From Hysterangium stoloniferum (lineage: Eukaryota > Basidiomycota > Agaricomycetes > Hysterangiales > Hysterangiaceae), in the NCBI GenBank assembly GCA_015178975.1, contig WHVD01000185.1, positions 62,001 through 126,000 on the forward strand: a stretch of 64,000 nt of DNA, given 5' to 3'. The notes below the pieces were generated by a model. That model worked only from the letters and a program-made list of their open reading frames with translations, ran no database searches and had not been told where the DNA came from. Positions within the stretch are counted from its first letter, which is position 1. Each line of letters starts with the position of its first letter. This document shows, one piece after another, positions 45,601 to 57,875 of this stretch. Both the position numbers and the translations under genes were made by a program.

Positions 45601-45716
45601 GTCATCTGGGTCATTGTCATATTCTGCAGCGAGTTGAGTGAGGGCAACGTGGACATGGAGGACTGATCCTTACCAAGGAGAGCGGCCGCAAGTTGCAATC
45701 TCGAGAAGGCGGTCAT
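42659..45716 (-). CDS. Large disordered conserved protein, function unknown
   Basis: Exon 1 (45716-45674, MTAFSRLQLAAALL) splices to a long exon starting near 45625 (EYDNDPDDPNPPRKAEHSAL). That exon joins through a 52-bp intron to an exon beginning at 43826 and ending at the stop at 42659, about 1000 aa in all. There are no folded domains visible. Repeated short motifs are SRFDPK (four times, spaced 50-80 residues, each after a hydrophobic-acidic patch) and DDxPLA-like boxes (VPLARVL, QPLAKVL, TPLAIRH, KPLGLQQ) in the C-terminal third. There is a coiled-coil-like KKR/E-rich stretch near the middle and a glutamine/methionine-rich segment near the end. I do not recognise the family. Confidence 0.8.
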
Positions 45717-45893
45717 CGAAGACCGTTATAGGAACAAATTAAGAGGTTTTTGCGGGCAAAGGACATAAGTAGGCTGCGAGTTGGCAGCGTGTCGAGGAGG
45801 TCACACACATGTCACACGTAATATCATGATCTACTAATTATTTGGCTAGCAATAGAAAATAATAGTAAAGACGATTAAAAATAATATATATTA

Positions 45894-47921
45894 TCACTTT
45901 TCAACAGTGGAAATTGCCAAGTCTATGGGAGCTACAACATAGGACTCTGGAGTAGTATCATTAGTGCTTGTCACCACTTTAACACCCTTGGTTTCTTCCA
46001 CAAGTCTCTGCTCCGCTCTCTTGACTCTCTTCTGTGCCATAGAAGTCGCCCAACTTTTACCTCCCAAAGTGAAGAACATCAATGTTCCACCAGTCAACCA
46101 AAGACCATACCAATACATTCGCCGCCATGTTTCTAGCGAGTCATAAAAATCGCAGATCATAAACGGCGCAACAGCAAAATTCAATATGCACATGCTCGCC
46201 AAATGACCAGTAAAATCGTAAGATCGCTTGAGCAGGGTTGGTGGTGTTTGCAACTGTGGAGTTGATTGCTGTGATTTGATTACAGGAGGTGAAAGAAGAG
46301 GCCGCAAGTAGGTTCGACATTGACGGGCAGCGGCACTAATGAATCCACCCAGAATAAAAGTGAGATAGTATCCGCCAGCAAACCCATGCTAAAAACGATA
46401 AATTAACTATTCCGTATAGTGGTTATGTTGGAATATAGTGCTTACCCAAAAAGCTGAAGTTAAAAATGTGGCCATGGTGCTCTTAAAACCAGGCTTCTTC
46501 CCCTTTCGAGCGAGTCGTTTATAGATGCTTTCTCGAAGCCAAGTATTAGTTTTCATGTTCCAGGAGTCCAATAGAACCTTGAAATTCGGCGGCCATTCAA
46601 TTAAGGGTATATTCACGTTTGCCGCACCATCCCATCGGCTACTCCCGGTTACTGTATACCCAGTAAATCCTAAACCTGTGAGGATACAGGCACCCTGTCG
46701 TTACATCAACTTATTGATTAGCATTGTAAGCCATGTTCAAACCTCACTAAGCAACCAAACAGCATAATATTTTGTTCTTGCCACCATACCCAGCAGCTGA
46801 ACAGTCATAATCCTTTTGCTAGCGTCAAAAACTGTGCGACTATCGAAAAAAAAACAGAGTGAAATACTCACCGGGTGAACGGGCCCTTTAGTAACCATGA
46901 ATCAGTTAATATTGTCTGGTATTGGTATGTTGTGCCTAATAAGACATAAAGGCCCAATGATATAAAGCCAGACAACATGCGAGTGTATGCTACCCGCTTT
47001 CGACCATGCGGGACATATTTAAATTTTTTGGAGCCGTTGGACACTTGTCCTTCGGCAGATTCATAAACTGATCCATCTATCAGTGATGCATATGTAGAAT
47101 ACTCGGTATAGGGTCCAACAAGAAAGCCTGGAAAATAAAACCTATTATGGCTTGACCATTAGGAATATAATTGTGCCTAGAGATACATTGCTTACGCGTA
47201 TCCTAAAAATTCTAATAGGGAGGGCATCTTGACTACGCGATGTTTCAATTGCCACTTGTCAAGGTCCTAAATAAATAAAAAAGGACAGATATGACATTGT
47301 AGGTTATATTATAAGAACGCGTTTTTCCCTTACCTCAACCGGACGGCGACCATCCCATACATTCCACGCAAACGTCGTAAGCTTCATGGTTAAGACCATC
47401 TGTGGAGCCGTGATTTCAAATACTTCGAGTGGGATCTTGTAGATGGTACGATAAGCGTGGCTATATAATGTTGTCAGATTTTATTTGACAACCAATACTG
47501 GTCATTACTTGAGCGTCAGATGACCCATGACAACTCTGGTAGTAGTAAGATATCTTGCATACCACTGAAAGTGTCCCTTACTCACGCAAAGACGACCCAA
47601 GGCATGTTTCGTCCATGTATAACCGCTGCTAAAATATACGTTGCAAGAGTACTGCACAACAGCTGCAGGGCACCACCCCACAAATTCAACACTGGCAGCA
47701 AGTAAAATCCGGTTATAATAATGCTAAAGAGATGTCTAAAAGACGGTTGTGAACGCGGTATCCGAACGAATATGCTACCCAGTGGGTAGCTAACAAGAAG
47801 ACATGCAACCAGCTATACGATTTATCAGCTACTAAGTCAGTTGAACAAATGGGATGAATACCTTTATTTGGTCACTTGAGCTACCCGTAGCATCAGCTAC
47901 CTTCTGGAACAGACGATCCAT
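45894..47921 (-). CDS. ALE1: Lysophospholipid acyltransferase, MBOAT family (ALE1-like)
   Basis: ER membrane enzyme re-acylating lysophospholipids with acyl-CoA (Lands cycle). It starts MDRLFQKVADATGSSSDQIK and is cut by about ten short introns. Family segments in order are VVMGHLTL, MVLTMKLTTFAWNVWDGRRP, KMPSLLEFLGYA, FLVGPYTEYSTYASLID, the catalytic-region motif WNMKTNTWLR, and SAFW joined across an intron to HGFAGGYYLTF, which supplies the MBOAT histidine. Many hydrophobic helices are visible. The C-terminus is hydrophilic and extends past the last helix to DLAISTVEK. The length of about 560 aa is normal. Confidence 0.88.
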
Positions 47922-48512
47922 GATGGTCGAAAACTTCTGCGCCAAAGGTCAGTGAATTGGCATGTCACAGTGGTTACTTTTATATGTGCAACAAAGCTTA
48001 CATAAGATAAAGGCTTAGGGGCTGCAATAGGGGTTTGCCTTTATCCCTGTTTTCCTCTTTTCTTTTGCAGAGAAGTGTTTTAAGGAAATGCACGTAGCCA
48101 AGTGTCCGTCCATAATACTAGTCGTCAACTGACCAGGAATAAAGATATAAAGATTATCTTGTGAAAATATGTTTTTGCGTGTGGCTTTACACGCAAGAAC
48201 TCCCTATGAAATGCATTTATGCACGATAGGAGGTGGACCAGGGGCAGATGACGGACGCCTCCTGACAATACTATAACCCAGAAATATCTTCCGTCTGCGT
48301 ATGCCTAAGCTGATTTCTTCCCAGGATTTTTCCACCGTGTCTACTTAACTCTATAGCCTTTCCGGACTTTAATGCCTTCCCGCGTCTGCGGCCAGCAGTC
48401 AATTTGGTTCCGGTAGATCAAAGGTCAATTCACTTGTGTTTTGAACTCTTCGTCGGACTGGCTGTTGACTTCGTCCCTAATCCACCTCTCGCATCCAGTT
48501 TTCAATACCAGG
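47922..48512. other. Upstream region of ALE1, no gene seen
   Basis: Contains the ALE1 promoter and nothing else I could identify. Short frames on both strands lack support. Confidence 0.4.
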
Positions 48513-48798
48513 AGACCTGTAATCCTGGCAGGCTTACCACACAGACACGGCCAACCACAACCGCCACGGCCAACCTCAACCGCATTCCGACTATTCCCCT
48601 GACCGAGCCCAACTCGAGATGAGACTCAATCAAGATCGCTTTCTCCGTACACCCCTCCCGGCGGATCTAGATCAAGGTTCCGATTCCTATATAGCAGTTA
48701 GAAAAAACACATGTAGGAAGAGGAGAACGACAAAACACGATAATTCTGTCCTGTCCGTTACCGACTGAGTGAGGCTGATACCACAGCCTTACAAGACC
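48513..48798. mobile_element. Solo LTR (family C) with target-site duplication
   Basis: A 276-bp element (48518-48793) begins TGTAATCCTGG and ends GCCTTACA, flanked by AGACC on both sides (48513-48517 and 48794-48798). It shares terminal words and gagtgaggctgata with the element at 9773-10112. No internal region remains. Confidence 0.9.
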
Positions 48799-49719
48799 TA
48801 TAGGCCAAAAACCTATTGTTTTCCGGTTCAGGTTTTTTATTCGGAATAGTATAGTCTGTTAGGCCACTTCCCAAGATGGTACCCATTGTCGGGCTGGCCA
48901 TATTTCCCCAGTTTGCGCCGAAGCTACTATATGTCCCATTGGATCGCACATATTGCACAATCAGCCCCTTCTTCATGATCATAGTTGGCCATTAGGCAAG
49001 TTTTGGCTTATTTGGGTTTACCTTTATCTTGATCATGACTGTGGTGCTTGAAACATACCAAAGCACATTGCCTCCCCACCTCCGCTTCACACATATCAAC
49101 GGCGCAGTACACAGGGGATGATTGGTGATCGATAACCTTCTGCGATCTTTTTGAAGTCCACGCTGTACGTTGCCTGGATGTATGGTGATGACTTTATTTG
49201 AACTTGAAGCAGGCTCCTCCTATCTCCTACATCTTTATCTCTCTTAAACTTACACAGAAGCATAAACTAAATTTGGGGATGACCAATTCACTGCAGATAG
49301 AAATAAGTACTACCTGTGCGCTGTGGCTGGTGGCACAGGATCTGCAAGCCACTTTTTTGGAAGTCGTATATGTTACAAGTGGCTCTACTGATATAGCCAT
49401 TATGACTTTACACTTGTGTCATAAGTCCCTCTACGAATATATCCTCGACACCGAATCATGAAACAGCGCAACAGTGTACCCCATTGCAGCCACGACACCC
49501 ACCAACCATCTCCTCCATTTCAAAGACTTAACAGATGGCGGTATCTATATTAATATATGAATAGCTCTAAAAGGCAACCTCATAGCATCTTTCTCGTGAT
49601 AGAAGGGCTTCCTGCCAGTGAGTCATCATGCAGGTGATAATCGGCCTTCTTCCTTCTTTTATAAATTCATCCCAGAGGTTCCTTGATCAACATCTACCCC
49701 CCTTTCTCCACCTTCCACG
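48799..49719. other. No gene recognised
   Basis: A minus-strand frame (48758-48982) with NGTYSSFGANWGNMASP and a plus-strand frame at 49198 are open but unsupported. The region upstream of 49720 holds the promoter of the SET gene. Confidence 0.35.
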
Positions 49720-52336
49720 ATGTTTGACGTTGCAAAAGAGATAAAAAAAGTTGAGGATATTGCGATGAAAGAAAAAAATCTCTTACCTGCTCCGTTTGTA
49801 CTGTTATCCCGACAAATTTTTATTGAGACCGCGAAAGAAAGTAGAAGGAGATTCGAAGAAACATTTGCCAAACTTTCTGCCTCATCGCATTTGACAACCA
49901 GGGCCTACGTCGGGACAGAAAAGCACTACAGCGTCGCACCACTGGAAAGTCTTCAGCTCAGTATGCAGCCTTCTCCTTCTCAAAAATCCTCATTACTGAT
50001 GTCTATGCACTTCAAGTCACCTTGCGAAAGATGTATGTGCGAAAAATACATCGAGTAAGTGGATACGGTATCCACGTTCCAATAAAGTTAATTTTCACGA
50101 AGGGAAACTATTTTCTTTGTCGGATCATTGTGCCACCCAGTATGTATGATCCTGTATTTGCGTAATTCACGGTGCTTATAGTTAACAGAAAGGGGGGTCG
50201 CTATTGAAATCGCGGTCGAAGATCCCAACGGAGACGTGGCTTCACTTTCTTTGTATAACTTCCCAACCATGATGAACTCTGGATTGCAAGAAGTAGACTC
50301 TGTATTCCCGGTTGGAACCATTCTAGCCATCCGTGAGCCCTTCCTTAAACAATCATTGATCTCTAATAGTGTGCAATTCATGCGAGTCGATTCTCCGACG
50401 GACGTGATTTTTATGGATGCGAATGACCACAACCTACAAGACGTTACGTGGAGGTCTGGCCAGCAGGTTCCCAACATGCCGACCCGTCCTTCAACTGTGG
50501 ATGGTTGGAAGGAGAAAGGAGATCAGCACTTCCGTTCAAAATATTGGCTCGCGGCTGCAATGTCTTACACCAAGGGGTTGATTCTGGATAATTCTGCCAT
50601 ATTATTGAAGGCTAACCGAGCTGAAGCGTACTTGAAGCTAGGATATTTCTCAGCTGCAAGGAGGGACGCAGATGACGTGATTGCTTCTACTGACAGGAAA
50701 GTCATGGTTAAAGCGTTGGGTCGCGCCGGACGCGCAGCTTATTACACTGAGAAATTTGGCGAGGCTCTGGTATACTTTCAGAAAATTCTTGCGATCGAGG
50801 AAGATAACCTTGAAGCAGAAGGTTGGATCTGTCAAACGCAAACTAGGTTAGAAGAACAGACATGCGGCAGATACGATTGGCCAAGGATATTTCGGGATTC
50901 GCAGCAGTTGGCTTCTCTTTCAGATATCGCCTCTTTCGTTGGGCCTGTGAAAGTGGCGACTTTGCCTTCTCGGGGAGGAGGCAGAGGAATCGTTGCCACC
51001 CGCAATATCGAAGTTGGAGAGCTCTTGGTGAGTCATTAAGGGAGGCTATCCATCAAATTTACCTGAATATGAGCAGCTCGTAGCTAAACCATTTGCATCG
51101 GCTTTTAAAGAAGATTTGTCACCTTTTGAAAGTACCCTCGCAATAAATATTTTGACAAGAAGGGCAAGTGGACAATGCTCATTCGCTACCATATGGCGAA
51201 CTATCGAGAAAATCTATGGTAATCCAGAGCTGCATAATCAAGTTTTTCATCTTTGCCCTCGTCCTCCATTCGAACCAGCATCGACAGAGTACCCTCCCCA
51301 GACATCTCACAATATCCATCATCATCCCCTCCAACCAAGCATTGATATTGACGTTTCACTTTTAGAAAGTATATGCAGCAACAATATGTTCTCACTGGAA
51401 CCTCTTGGCTATATGGATTTTAAGTCGCCTTGGACTTCTGCTGATCAAGACGTAGATCTACCCTGTGCTTTGTATCTCCTCCCATCACTCTTCAACCATT
51501 CTTGTGTGCCAAATGGAACACGGACATTCTTCAGAGACGTGATGGTTGTTCGTGCAGCTGTTCCCATTCGCCAAGACGAAGAGATATTCCTCGGTTATAT
51601 CTCAGACATGAACGCTCGCAAAAGAGATGAGAACCTGTCCCATTATGGGTTCCATTGCACATGTCCACTTTGTGAGGATGATTCGAAAGACGGAGAATCT
51701 GTTATTCAAAGTAGAGAAGATTTGATGAAAAAAGTAAAAGCTAACGCAGGCAATCCTAAAATATCTTTATCAGCCCGCGAATTTGACTCAAAAGTCCAGA
51801 GGGTTGAAACCTTGATTCAACAGATCTCAGCGACCTACTTGCCAACCCGCCGCACTCCCCGTACAATACTGATGATGGCGCATCATTTTTTGGTAAACGA
51901 GCTCCAAAATCGCGCAGAAACCATGCAGGAACGTTCGCGACATCGCAGAGCCATCAGCGAGGAAATCAAAGCGATAGAAGCAGGCGGAATCCATGTCATC
52001 GACAGAACCATCACGGGGAAAACAGGACCACGGCATTGCCTTCCCATCAGTCAGAACAGCGGACAAGGATCTGGGCTCGTCAGGATGCTTATGATGATTG
52101 CGGTGTCCTTTGCCTCTCTTAATGATGATGTGAGGATGGAAAGATGGCTGCGTGCAGCTTGGTGGTGTGAGTCCTCAAACAATCGGATCATCTTCGATGT
52201 GTCTGACTGTGGTATTTTAGTGGAAGATGTGAATGTAGGTGGTGGGAGAGAGCTATTCGAGGAGCGCTATAAGGAAATCCTTAGGGATACAGGGATATCC
52301 CTAATTTCTAACAAGATCCCGACGACTCGCAAGTGA
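49720..52336 (+). CDS. TPR and SET-domain protein (SMYD/Set6-like lysine methyltransferase)
   Basis: Probable lysine methyltransferase. The N-terminal part starts MFDVAKEIKKVEDIAMKEK. The central TPR block (about 50500-50850) includes EKGDQHFRSKYWLAAAMSYT, LLKANRAEAYLKLGYF and KALGRAGRAAYY. A split SET domain begins GGGRGIVATRNIEVGELL and contains the signature LFNHSCVPN, EEIFLGYI and a post-SET CTCPLC cluster; a helical C-terminus follows. Introns at about 50055-50181 and 51029-51076 join in frame. Around 49900 the frame shifts: coding likeness passes from HLTTR to LRRDRKALQRRTTGKSS in another frame without an obvious GT-AG intron, so there may be a frameshift or an odd splice. Confidence 0.8.
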
Positions 52337-52871
52337 TGAACCAGGTCTCTCCGTTGCCGTGTGGTGTGCCCCCCCCCCCCCTCACTCTTACGCTCTCGTC
52401 TTTAGCTCACCAAATAACTCAAAAACTCAAAAAAAAAAAAAAAAAAAAGGAAAATCGAAGCAAAAGGCTTGTGAATACATGCAATTCTGCATCGCCACAA
52501 CGAATATCAAGTTTTACAAGTAGCGCCTCAGTGTATCAGTCGATATTTGGGAGTAACAAACTTTAATTTAAACATCTGACTGAGAAAATGAAAGAATGGT
52601 TCATTCGAGGCTATCATTGTAACTTGCTCAAGTTTCAAGTTCACTCTCACCATGAGTTGATATTTAATCACTAGTGTTACTATAAGCGATGGGCGTAAAT
52701 TTCCTTACCATTAGGGTATTAATCACTCATATGAATATGATTGTCGTCGCGTTATAAGTGGATTGTCGTTGAGGCTGATAAGCGTGAACTTCTTGAGTCA
52801 CAAATGGAACGCGACGCGTCCATAAGCACAAACAGCCGCACACATCCTCTTCCCCATCCAATTTTTCAAAG
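52337..52871. other. Low-complexity spacer
   Basis: Contains a run of 14 C (near 52367-52380) and an interrupted run of about 20 A (52430-52448), followed by AT-rich sequence that should hold the PSF2 promoter. No gene was seen. Confidence 0.5.
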
Positions 52872-53670
52872 ATGGCATTGCCCTTGACGCTAGCGACATC
52901 TTTGACTCCTGCCGAGCTAGAGCTCATAGCCACGGAACAACTTATTGATATTGTACCGTTATTTCGATCAGATAGGATCAGGCTCATATCAGTATGTGAG
53001 GAGCAGCTGTAGGACACGCGTGGATTATTGAGCCTAAGTGCTACTAGGGAACATATGGGCCTTTCAGGCCGCCCACCAAAACAAGAGTACCACTGTGGTT
53101 TGCAACAAATCTCAAGTTGAAGAAAAAATGTCGTTTGGTAGCGCCACCATGGCTATCCGTAGGTACGTGAATATTTGTCATTGGAGGGACGTGACGTCTC
53201 ATCTGAATTTTTGATCAGAGTTTCTCCAAGAAAAACTGATTCAGGAAACATCTGCTGAGGGATTTAGCGTACTACCGTTACGATTTGTAGAGATAGGAAA
53301 AGTCTTGCTGGATGTGTTAGTCAAACTCTCCGCGTTTGTAGATGTATCTCATTTAACAATACAGGGCGTCTGATGATCTTCATAATTCTGATAAAATTCG
53401 CAACCTACTGAAAGATTTACGAGAGGCACGGCAAGCAAAGAGTCGAGAAGGCCTACGGAAGTTAGATCATGAAATGCTTGAAGTAAGTTACCTATCGATA
53501 TCACTACTACGCTCACATCTGAATAACGAAACCTACAGTTACCACACTTATGTTCAATGGAAATTAACGAAATCAGGCCATTCTTTGTGAAAGCCATGGA
53601 TGTGATGGGTAAGATTAAAGCAGATACAATTCCCGAACACTTAGCTAGAGTGTCCCAAGAGATGGAATAA
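52872..53670 (+). CDS. PSF2: DNA replication complex GINS subunit Psf2
   Basis: GINS component of the Cdc45-MCM-GINS replicative helicase. Five exons (52872-52991, 53048-53162, 53219-53315, 53365-53482, 53539-53670) give 193 aa. Family hallmarks are [20 protein letters not shown] at the N-terminus, [76 protein letters not shown] and [20 protein letters not shown]. All frames join cleanly and the length is normal. Confidence 0.95.
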
Positions 53671-53783
53671 CCATTGAGTATAAATAGTCTGTATTATGAC
53701 CAAGATATTGTTCAAGGGATAATTGCCAATGAAAACCCAGCGATCTCCAAACTAAGACGTGTGTACGTAAAATGGGATGTTTA

Positions 53784-56700
53784 CTAGTTTGCCGCGATCT
53801 TCGCAGCTAATTCTTCCACGCGACGCTGCAAGGTGCGAATCTCTTGTAGCAAAGTCTCATCAGATGACTAAGAAGAGGGAGTTGGTAAATACAGGCATCT
53901 CCAAGCTACATGGAAAATATACATACAAGAGAGGTATTGGGAAAATCCTTGATGAGGTCTTTAAACCTAACCTTGGATATTTCCAAGCCGTCCTCATCGT
54001 CCATCGTTGGGTTTAGTGTTTCTGCGGTTAGTTCGTCAAGTCCAGAATCTCCAAACCAGTTACGAAGATAACCGGATTTTTTGTCTAGCGATTCGAAGAA
54101 CGCAAGGACACATAGAGGCAAGAAAAAGATTACAATCATAACATATCTGTTTAACTAAATATAACAAGTAAGTAATGAGACAGAGTAGCATAGAATTGCA
54201 AACTTTAGCATAGTTCTTTTGAGACAACAAAGGTCTGCAACAAATTAGTATTGATATTACGAATGAGAGAATGCTACTCACTCAAATGGAATGACAAAGA
54301 GAATTTCAATGAAATTGAAAGGGGGTGGATATACGTATTGATCCGGAGCCCTAATCAACGCAACAGTCTTATTAGCAAAGAAAGCTAAGTATTCCGCCTC
54401 GGCGTCATCCACGACCTATGAATAACAATCAAAACAACCATCGGGATGAAATACGACGAACGCACTGTCTGGTATGCAGACGCGAAAAGTGACACTAAGA
54501 TATTCAACAAAATAACCGTGTTGGCAAAGTTCCAGCTTGAAGATCAATTTTCAGGCATGTTTCTAAGCCAATTACGACTTCAAATCTTACAAGTAATATA
54601 GAATGAGTCCGAACGTGCTAAAATAATTGGATTAGCTATTACGGGTTATGGGTCATCAAGTAAGTTAATTGTTTACTTAGTCCCGGGCTTCTCAAAATCC
54701 GGGGATCTGTAATCAATCTGTTAACACCAACCAAGTATAGTAAATAAATTTACGGACTGGAGGAGGGCTTGTATGAGGCTGTTGATTAACTAGAGAGAAT
54801 ATAAGATCTTAAGACTGATGGACAACCTAGAGACAAACCACGGTGCCTCGTTCAGTCTCTCCATCACTGTATGGATCTTAATAATGTGGGCATCAAGTAA
54901 AAGCAGAAGGCACCTTGCGTCAAGAGCAATCATGGCCTGCAAAAATCCGGCGAATAAGAGTGCTAAGAGCTGTACACAGTATATTAGCTACTTGGATAAC
55001 AAAAAGCGAATGATCGAATTTTACAGCGAAAAATATCGTACTCTCTTGGAGCATACTCCCCACACATATCTGCATTGTACCGATGTATCTATCGATATCG
55101 TCAGATATAATATCAAACATGTTATCCGTGTACTCACTTCACACCGTCGAAGACAGTGATCAATTCTGTCAAGATATCAGGAACTCGACACTGACTTGAT
55201 GGGTGATCACTTACTCATCCTATCAGAGTGAAGATTAGGAATAGTCAGATGATATAAAGTTTGTTACATACCAGATAAGCGGCGCGACACAGCTCAGAAC
55301 TTGGAAACTTCTTAGATGCAATGCTCCGTCCGCGTCCTCCGTGAAAATTCCAGCAACTCGGAGCCCAAAGGCCGTCATCAACAACGCAAGTGTGATAATG
55401 GAGATTGATGTCCAAAAATTAATCAATACAGCACGCCAGGTAAAGAGATGGATGTTCATGTACAACTATAATGCCATAGGTTCAGAGCTTGGAATCATAT
55501 GGCAAAATACACCGATCCATGCCTTGTAAACCTCTAATAATGGGGCCATCAGTGAAAAAATAGTCACTAGCGCCGGATTCGCACACCTTCAAAAGTAAAC
55601 GCGAAAGACATGATATAGAGAATATATTCCCATACATCCATGGATTGGCGACGTGGATCCAAGCGTGCGAGGGGTTGTCGCACTGCACAAAATTATATGA
55701 CAGAGCTGGTATATGCTAATTAATACTCACCTGCTTGGGAATAGGTAAGGAGGAAGAATAGCCATATGCAAATGCGGAACATATTCTGGTAACTACCGGT
55801 GGTATGCATTATAATTCAATGTGAGTAAAATTATCAAGCCCTGTCACAGCATACCGTGGAACAGAGAGACGAGAAGGTTCAATGTGACCCCAGAAGCCAT
55901 GTTTCCTAACTTCCTCGAAAGGTACGTCTGTGATACTTCAGGTTAAAAATGTAACAGACATGTTATGGGTGCTCACAATCAATGTCATCATTTTTATTAT
56001 ACTTTTGCACCAAATGACCATCCCATAATGATTTCATCACTGTTCTCGTAATCAAAAAAAAAAATTGGGCCGGAAATTTCGCTGACGCATACCAAGCTGG
56101 CTTTCGTTTGAGGACAAAAATATTGTACTTAACCAATCGGATTAGTGCTGCCAGAAACAAAATGACTTGAACGTTGTAAACATACCAACGTCGATCAACA
56201 GCATATTCTAAAGCACTCGACGGATTACTTGGATCTCCATCAGCTTCAAGATATCTGTATCGAGTACTCATGACTGAGTTTAACCGGTCAGGACCAATGT
56301 TATGCACAATTCGACGAGCCAGCACTTCGCAAGCGGTCGCTAAAGATATATTGAGGTATGGAAAAAAAACTGAAAACAAATAAAAAGTTACCTCGTCCCA
56401 TGTTTTCATCCCAATCAGCTATGTTATTCATTGCATCCCTGGAGGCGTAATGGATTTAACTTGCTAAATGTTTGAGAAGTATGATTTACCGTACAAAGGT
56501 ACGTTGGGCACGTAAAAGAGCAAAAGGAAGAGCTTCCAGAAAGTCCCCAGCTGCAGCGGCATAGGCATTGACAACTTGTATGTGATATATAAAAGTTAAT
56601 TATTAAATTATGCAGCAAAATACGCCCAATAACCAACCGCTTTTGCTTATTATCCTACTCGTGGGGTCCTTCAATGAATCCACAGATACCTGAACTGGTA

Positions 56701-56913
56701 AGAGCTCAAGGGTCAATGCACGGACACGTAATACCAATTCTGATGATGAAATGTATAACTTGTCAGTACGCGTTTGACCCGCTTTATATGTGACTTCTCA
56801 CTGTGTATTGTATTTGGAGAGGTTTTTATAGACGTTGTGGACACGAAAGAAGATCGGTCTTGCGATTCCATGGGAATAGGTAGATCTACTGGTGAGAGAA
56901 CCAGTGGAACCAT
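53784..56913 (-). CDS. YVC1: Vacuolar TRP-type cation channel (YVC1/TRPY-like)
   Basis: Calcium-releasing channel of the fungal vacuole membrane. The start MVPLVLSPVDLPIP is followed by a regulatory N-terminus. Segments in order are AAAAGDFLEALPFALLRA, NIADWDENMGR, TACEVLARRIVHNIGPDRL, RYRYLEADGDPSNPSSALEY, then several hydrophobic helices including LFTWRAVLINFWTSISIITL and a pore-region candidate near 54350 with ALIRAPDQYVYPPPFNFIE. After the last helix (YVMIVIFFLPLCVLAFFE) the tail reads YLRNWFGDSGLDELT and ends in a coiled coil LLQEIRTLQRRVEELAAKI. More than ten short introns interrupt it. Not every intron was traced, but frame and order are consistent. Confidence 0.85.
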
Positions 56914-57036
56914 TTCGAAATCGTTTAAGCTAGAATTCAGTCACACGCGTGTGACCACTGAATATTGATAGTCACACAAAGGCTAAGGTCATTTCAATCA
57001 ATACAAGTTGACGTAGTCCACAATTAACTAGCAGCT

Positions 57037-57735
57037 ATGCCAGTAAGTTTGTTATCCTCATGAGCCTTGTATCCCATTAATTAAGTATATTAGGCATATC
57101 ATTCTGTTTTCAATGAAGTTACAGATATTCGTCTCGTCGGGAACACACCACTTCTGCCCATAAAGAGTCGGATTCGGGGACCAGCACCCATGGGTAAGTC
57201 TTATCTCGGCCTTTTATCCAGAGAACTGCTTAAAAAATTACATAGCGGAACCTGATGCCGCCGACATCATCGACGAAACCATTGACCTTTTTCGTGCCAA
57301 CTCCCTGTTTCGTAACTTCGAGATTAAAGGGCCAGCAGATCGCCTGCTGATTATCTTCATCCTCTTTATTTCCGACTGTTTAGCAAAAATTTCTGCATCA
57401 AAAGTACCCCCAAATCAATTGGAAGCTTCCAAGATGCTAAACACTTTGGCTGTCGACAGCTTCCCGTTGCCTGGCGACGCTAACTTTGTTCTGAATGCGC
57501 ACTATGCAGCACCTGGGAGTCGACCTGACGCGGGTATGCAGTTGCTCTAGTTCATATTAATCAGTTTTCGACTGACATTCCGTCAGATTACTTGCGTCAA
57601 TATCTCACACAGGCACGGCAGGAACTTGCTGCACGTTTAGTCGAGCGCCTCTATGCAGATGGTACCGGAAAACCTAGCAAATGGTGGATGTCATTCACTA
57701 AGAGGCGGTTCATGAGCAGAAGTTTGGGGAATTAG
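57037..57735 (+). CDS. ARC18: Arp2/3 complex subunit 3 (ARPC3, p21-Arc)
   Basis: Component of the actin-nucleating Arp2/3 complex. A 6-nt first exon (57037-57042, ATGCCA) is followed by exons 57094-57193, 57246-57533 and 57587-57735, giving 180 aa. Family sequence is clear: AYHSVFNEVTDIRLVGNTPL, LPIKSRIRGPAP, DIIDETIDLFRANSLFRNFE, PADRLLIIFILFISDCL, FPLPGDANFVLNAHYAAPGS and DGTGKPSKWWMSFTKRRFM. The microexon is supported because the initiator Met-Pro is conserved in the family. Confidence 0.95.
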
Positions 57736-57875
57736 AAAGTCTAGGTCAGGACCGCTGTAGGTATACATCAATACTACGTGTAAACGAAAGCTTGTAATTT
57801 TTCTAAAGGGGGCAGAAGCTCTGAAGGACGACTGGTCACGTCCGCTTGAGGAGTTATACAGCTCCTACAATCAGG

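Noticed and set aside
44219..45637. Plus-strand frames of 140-154 codons
   Set aside because: Shadows of the long minus-strand coding exons of the disordered protein.
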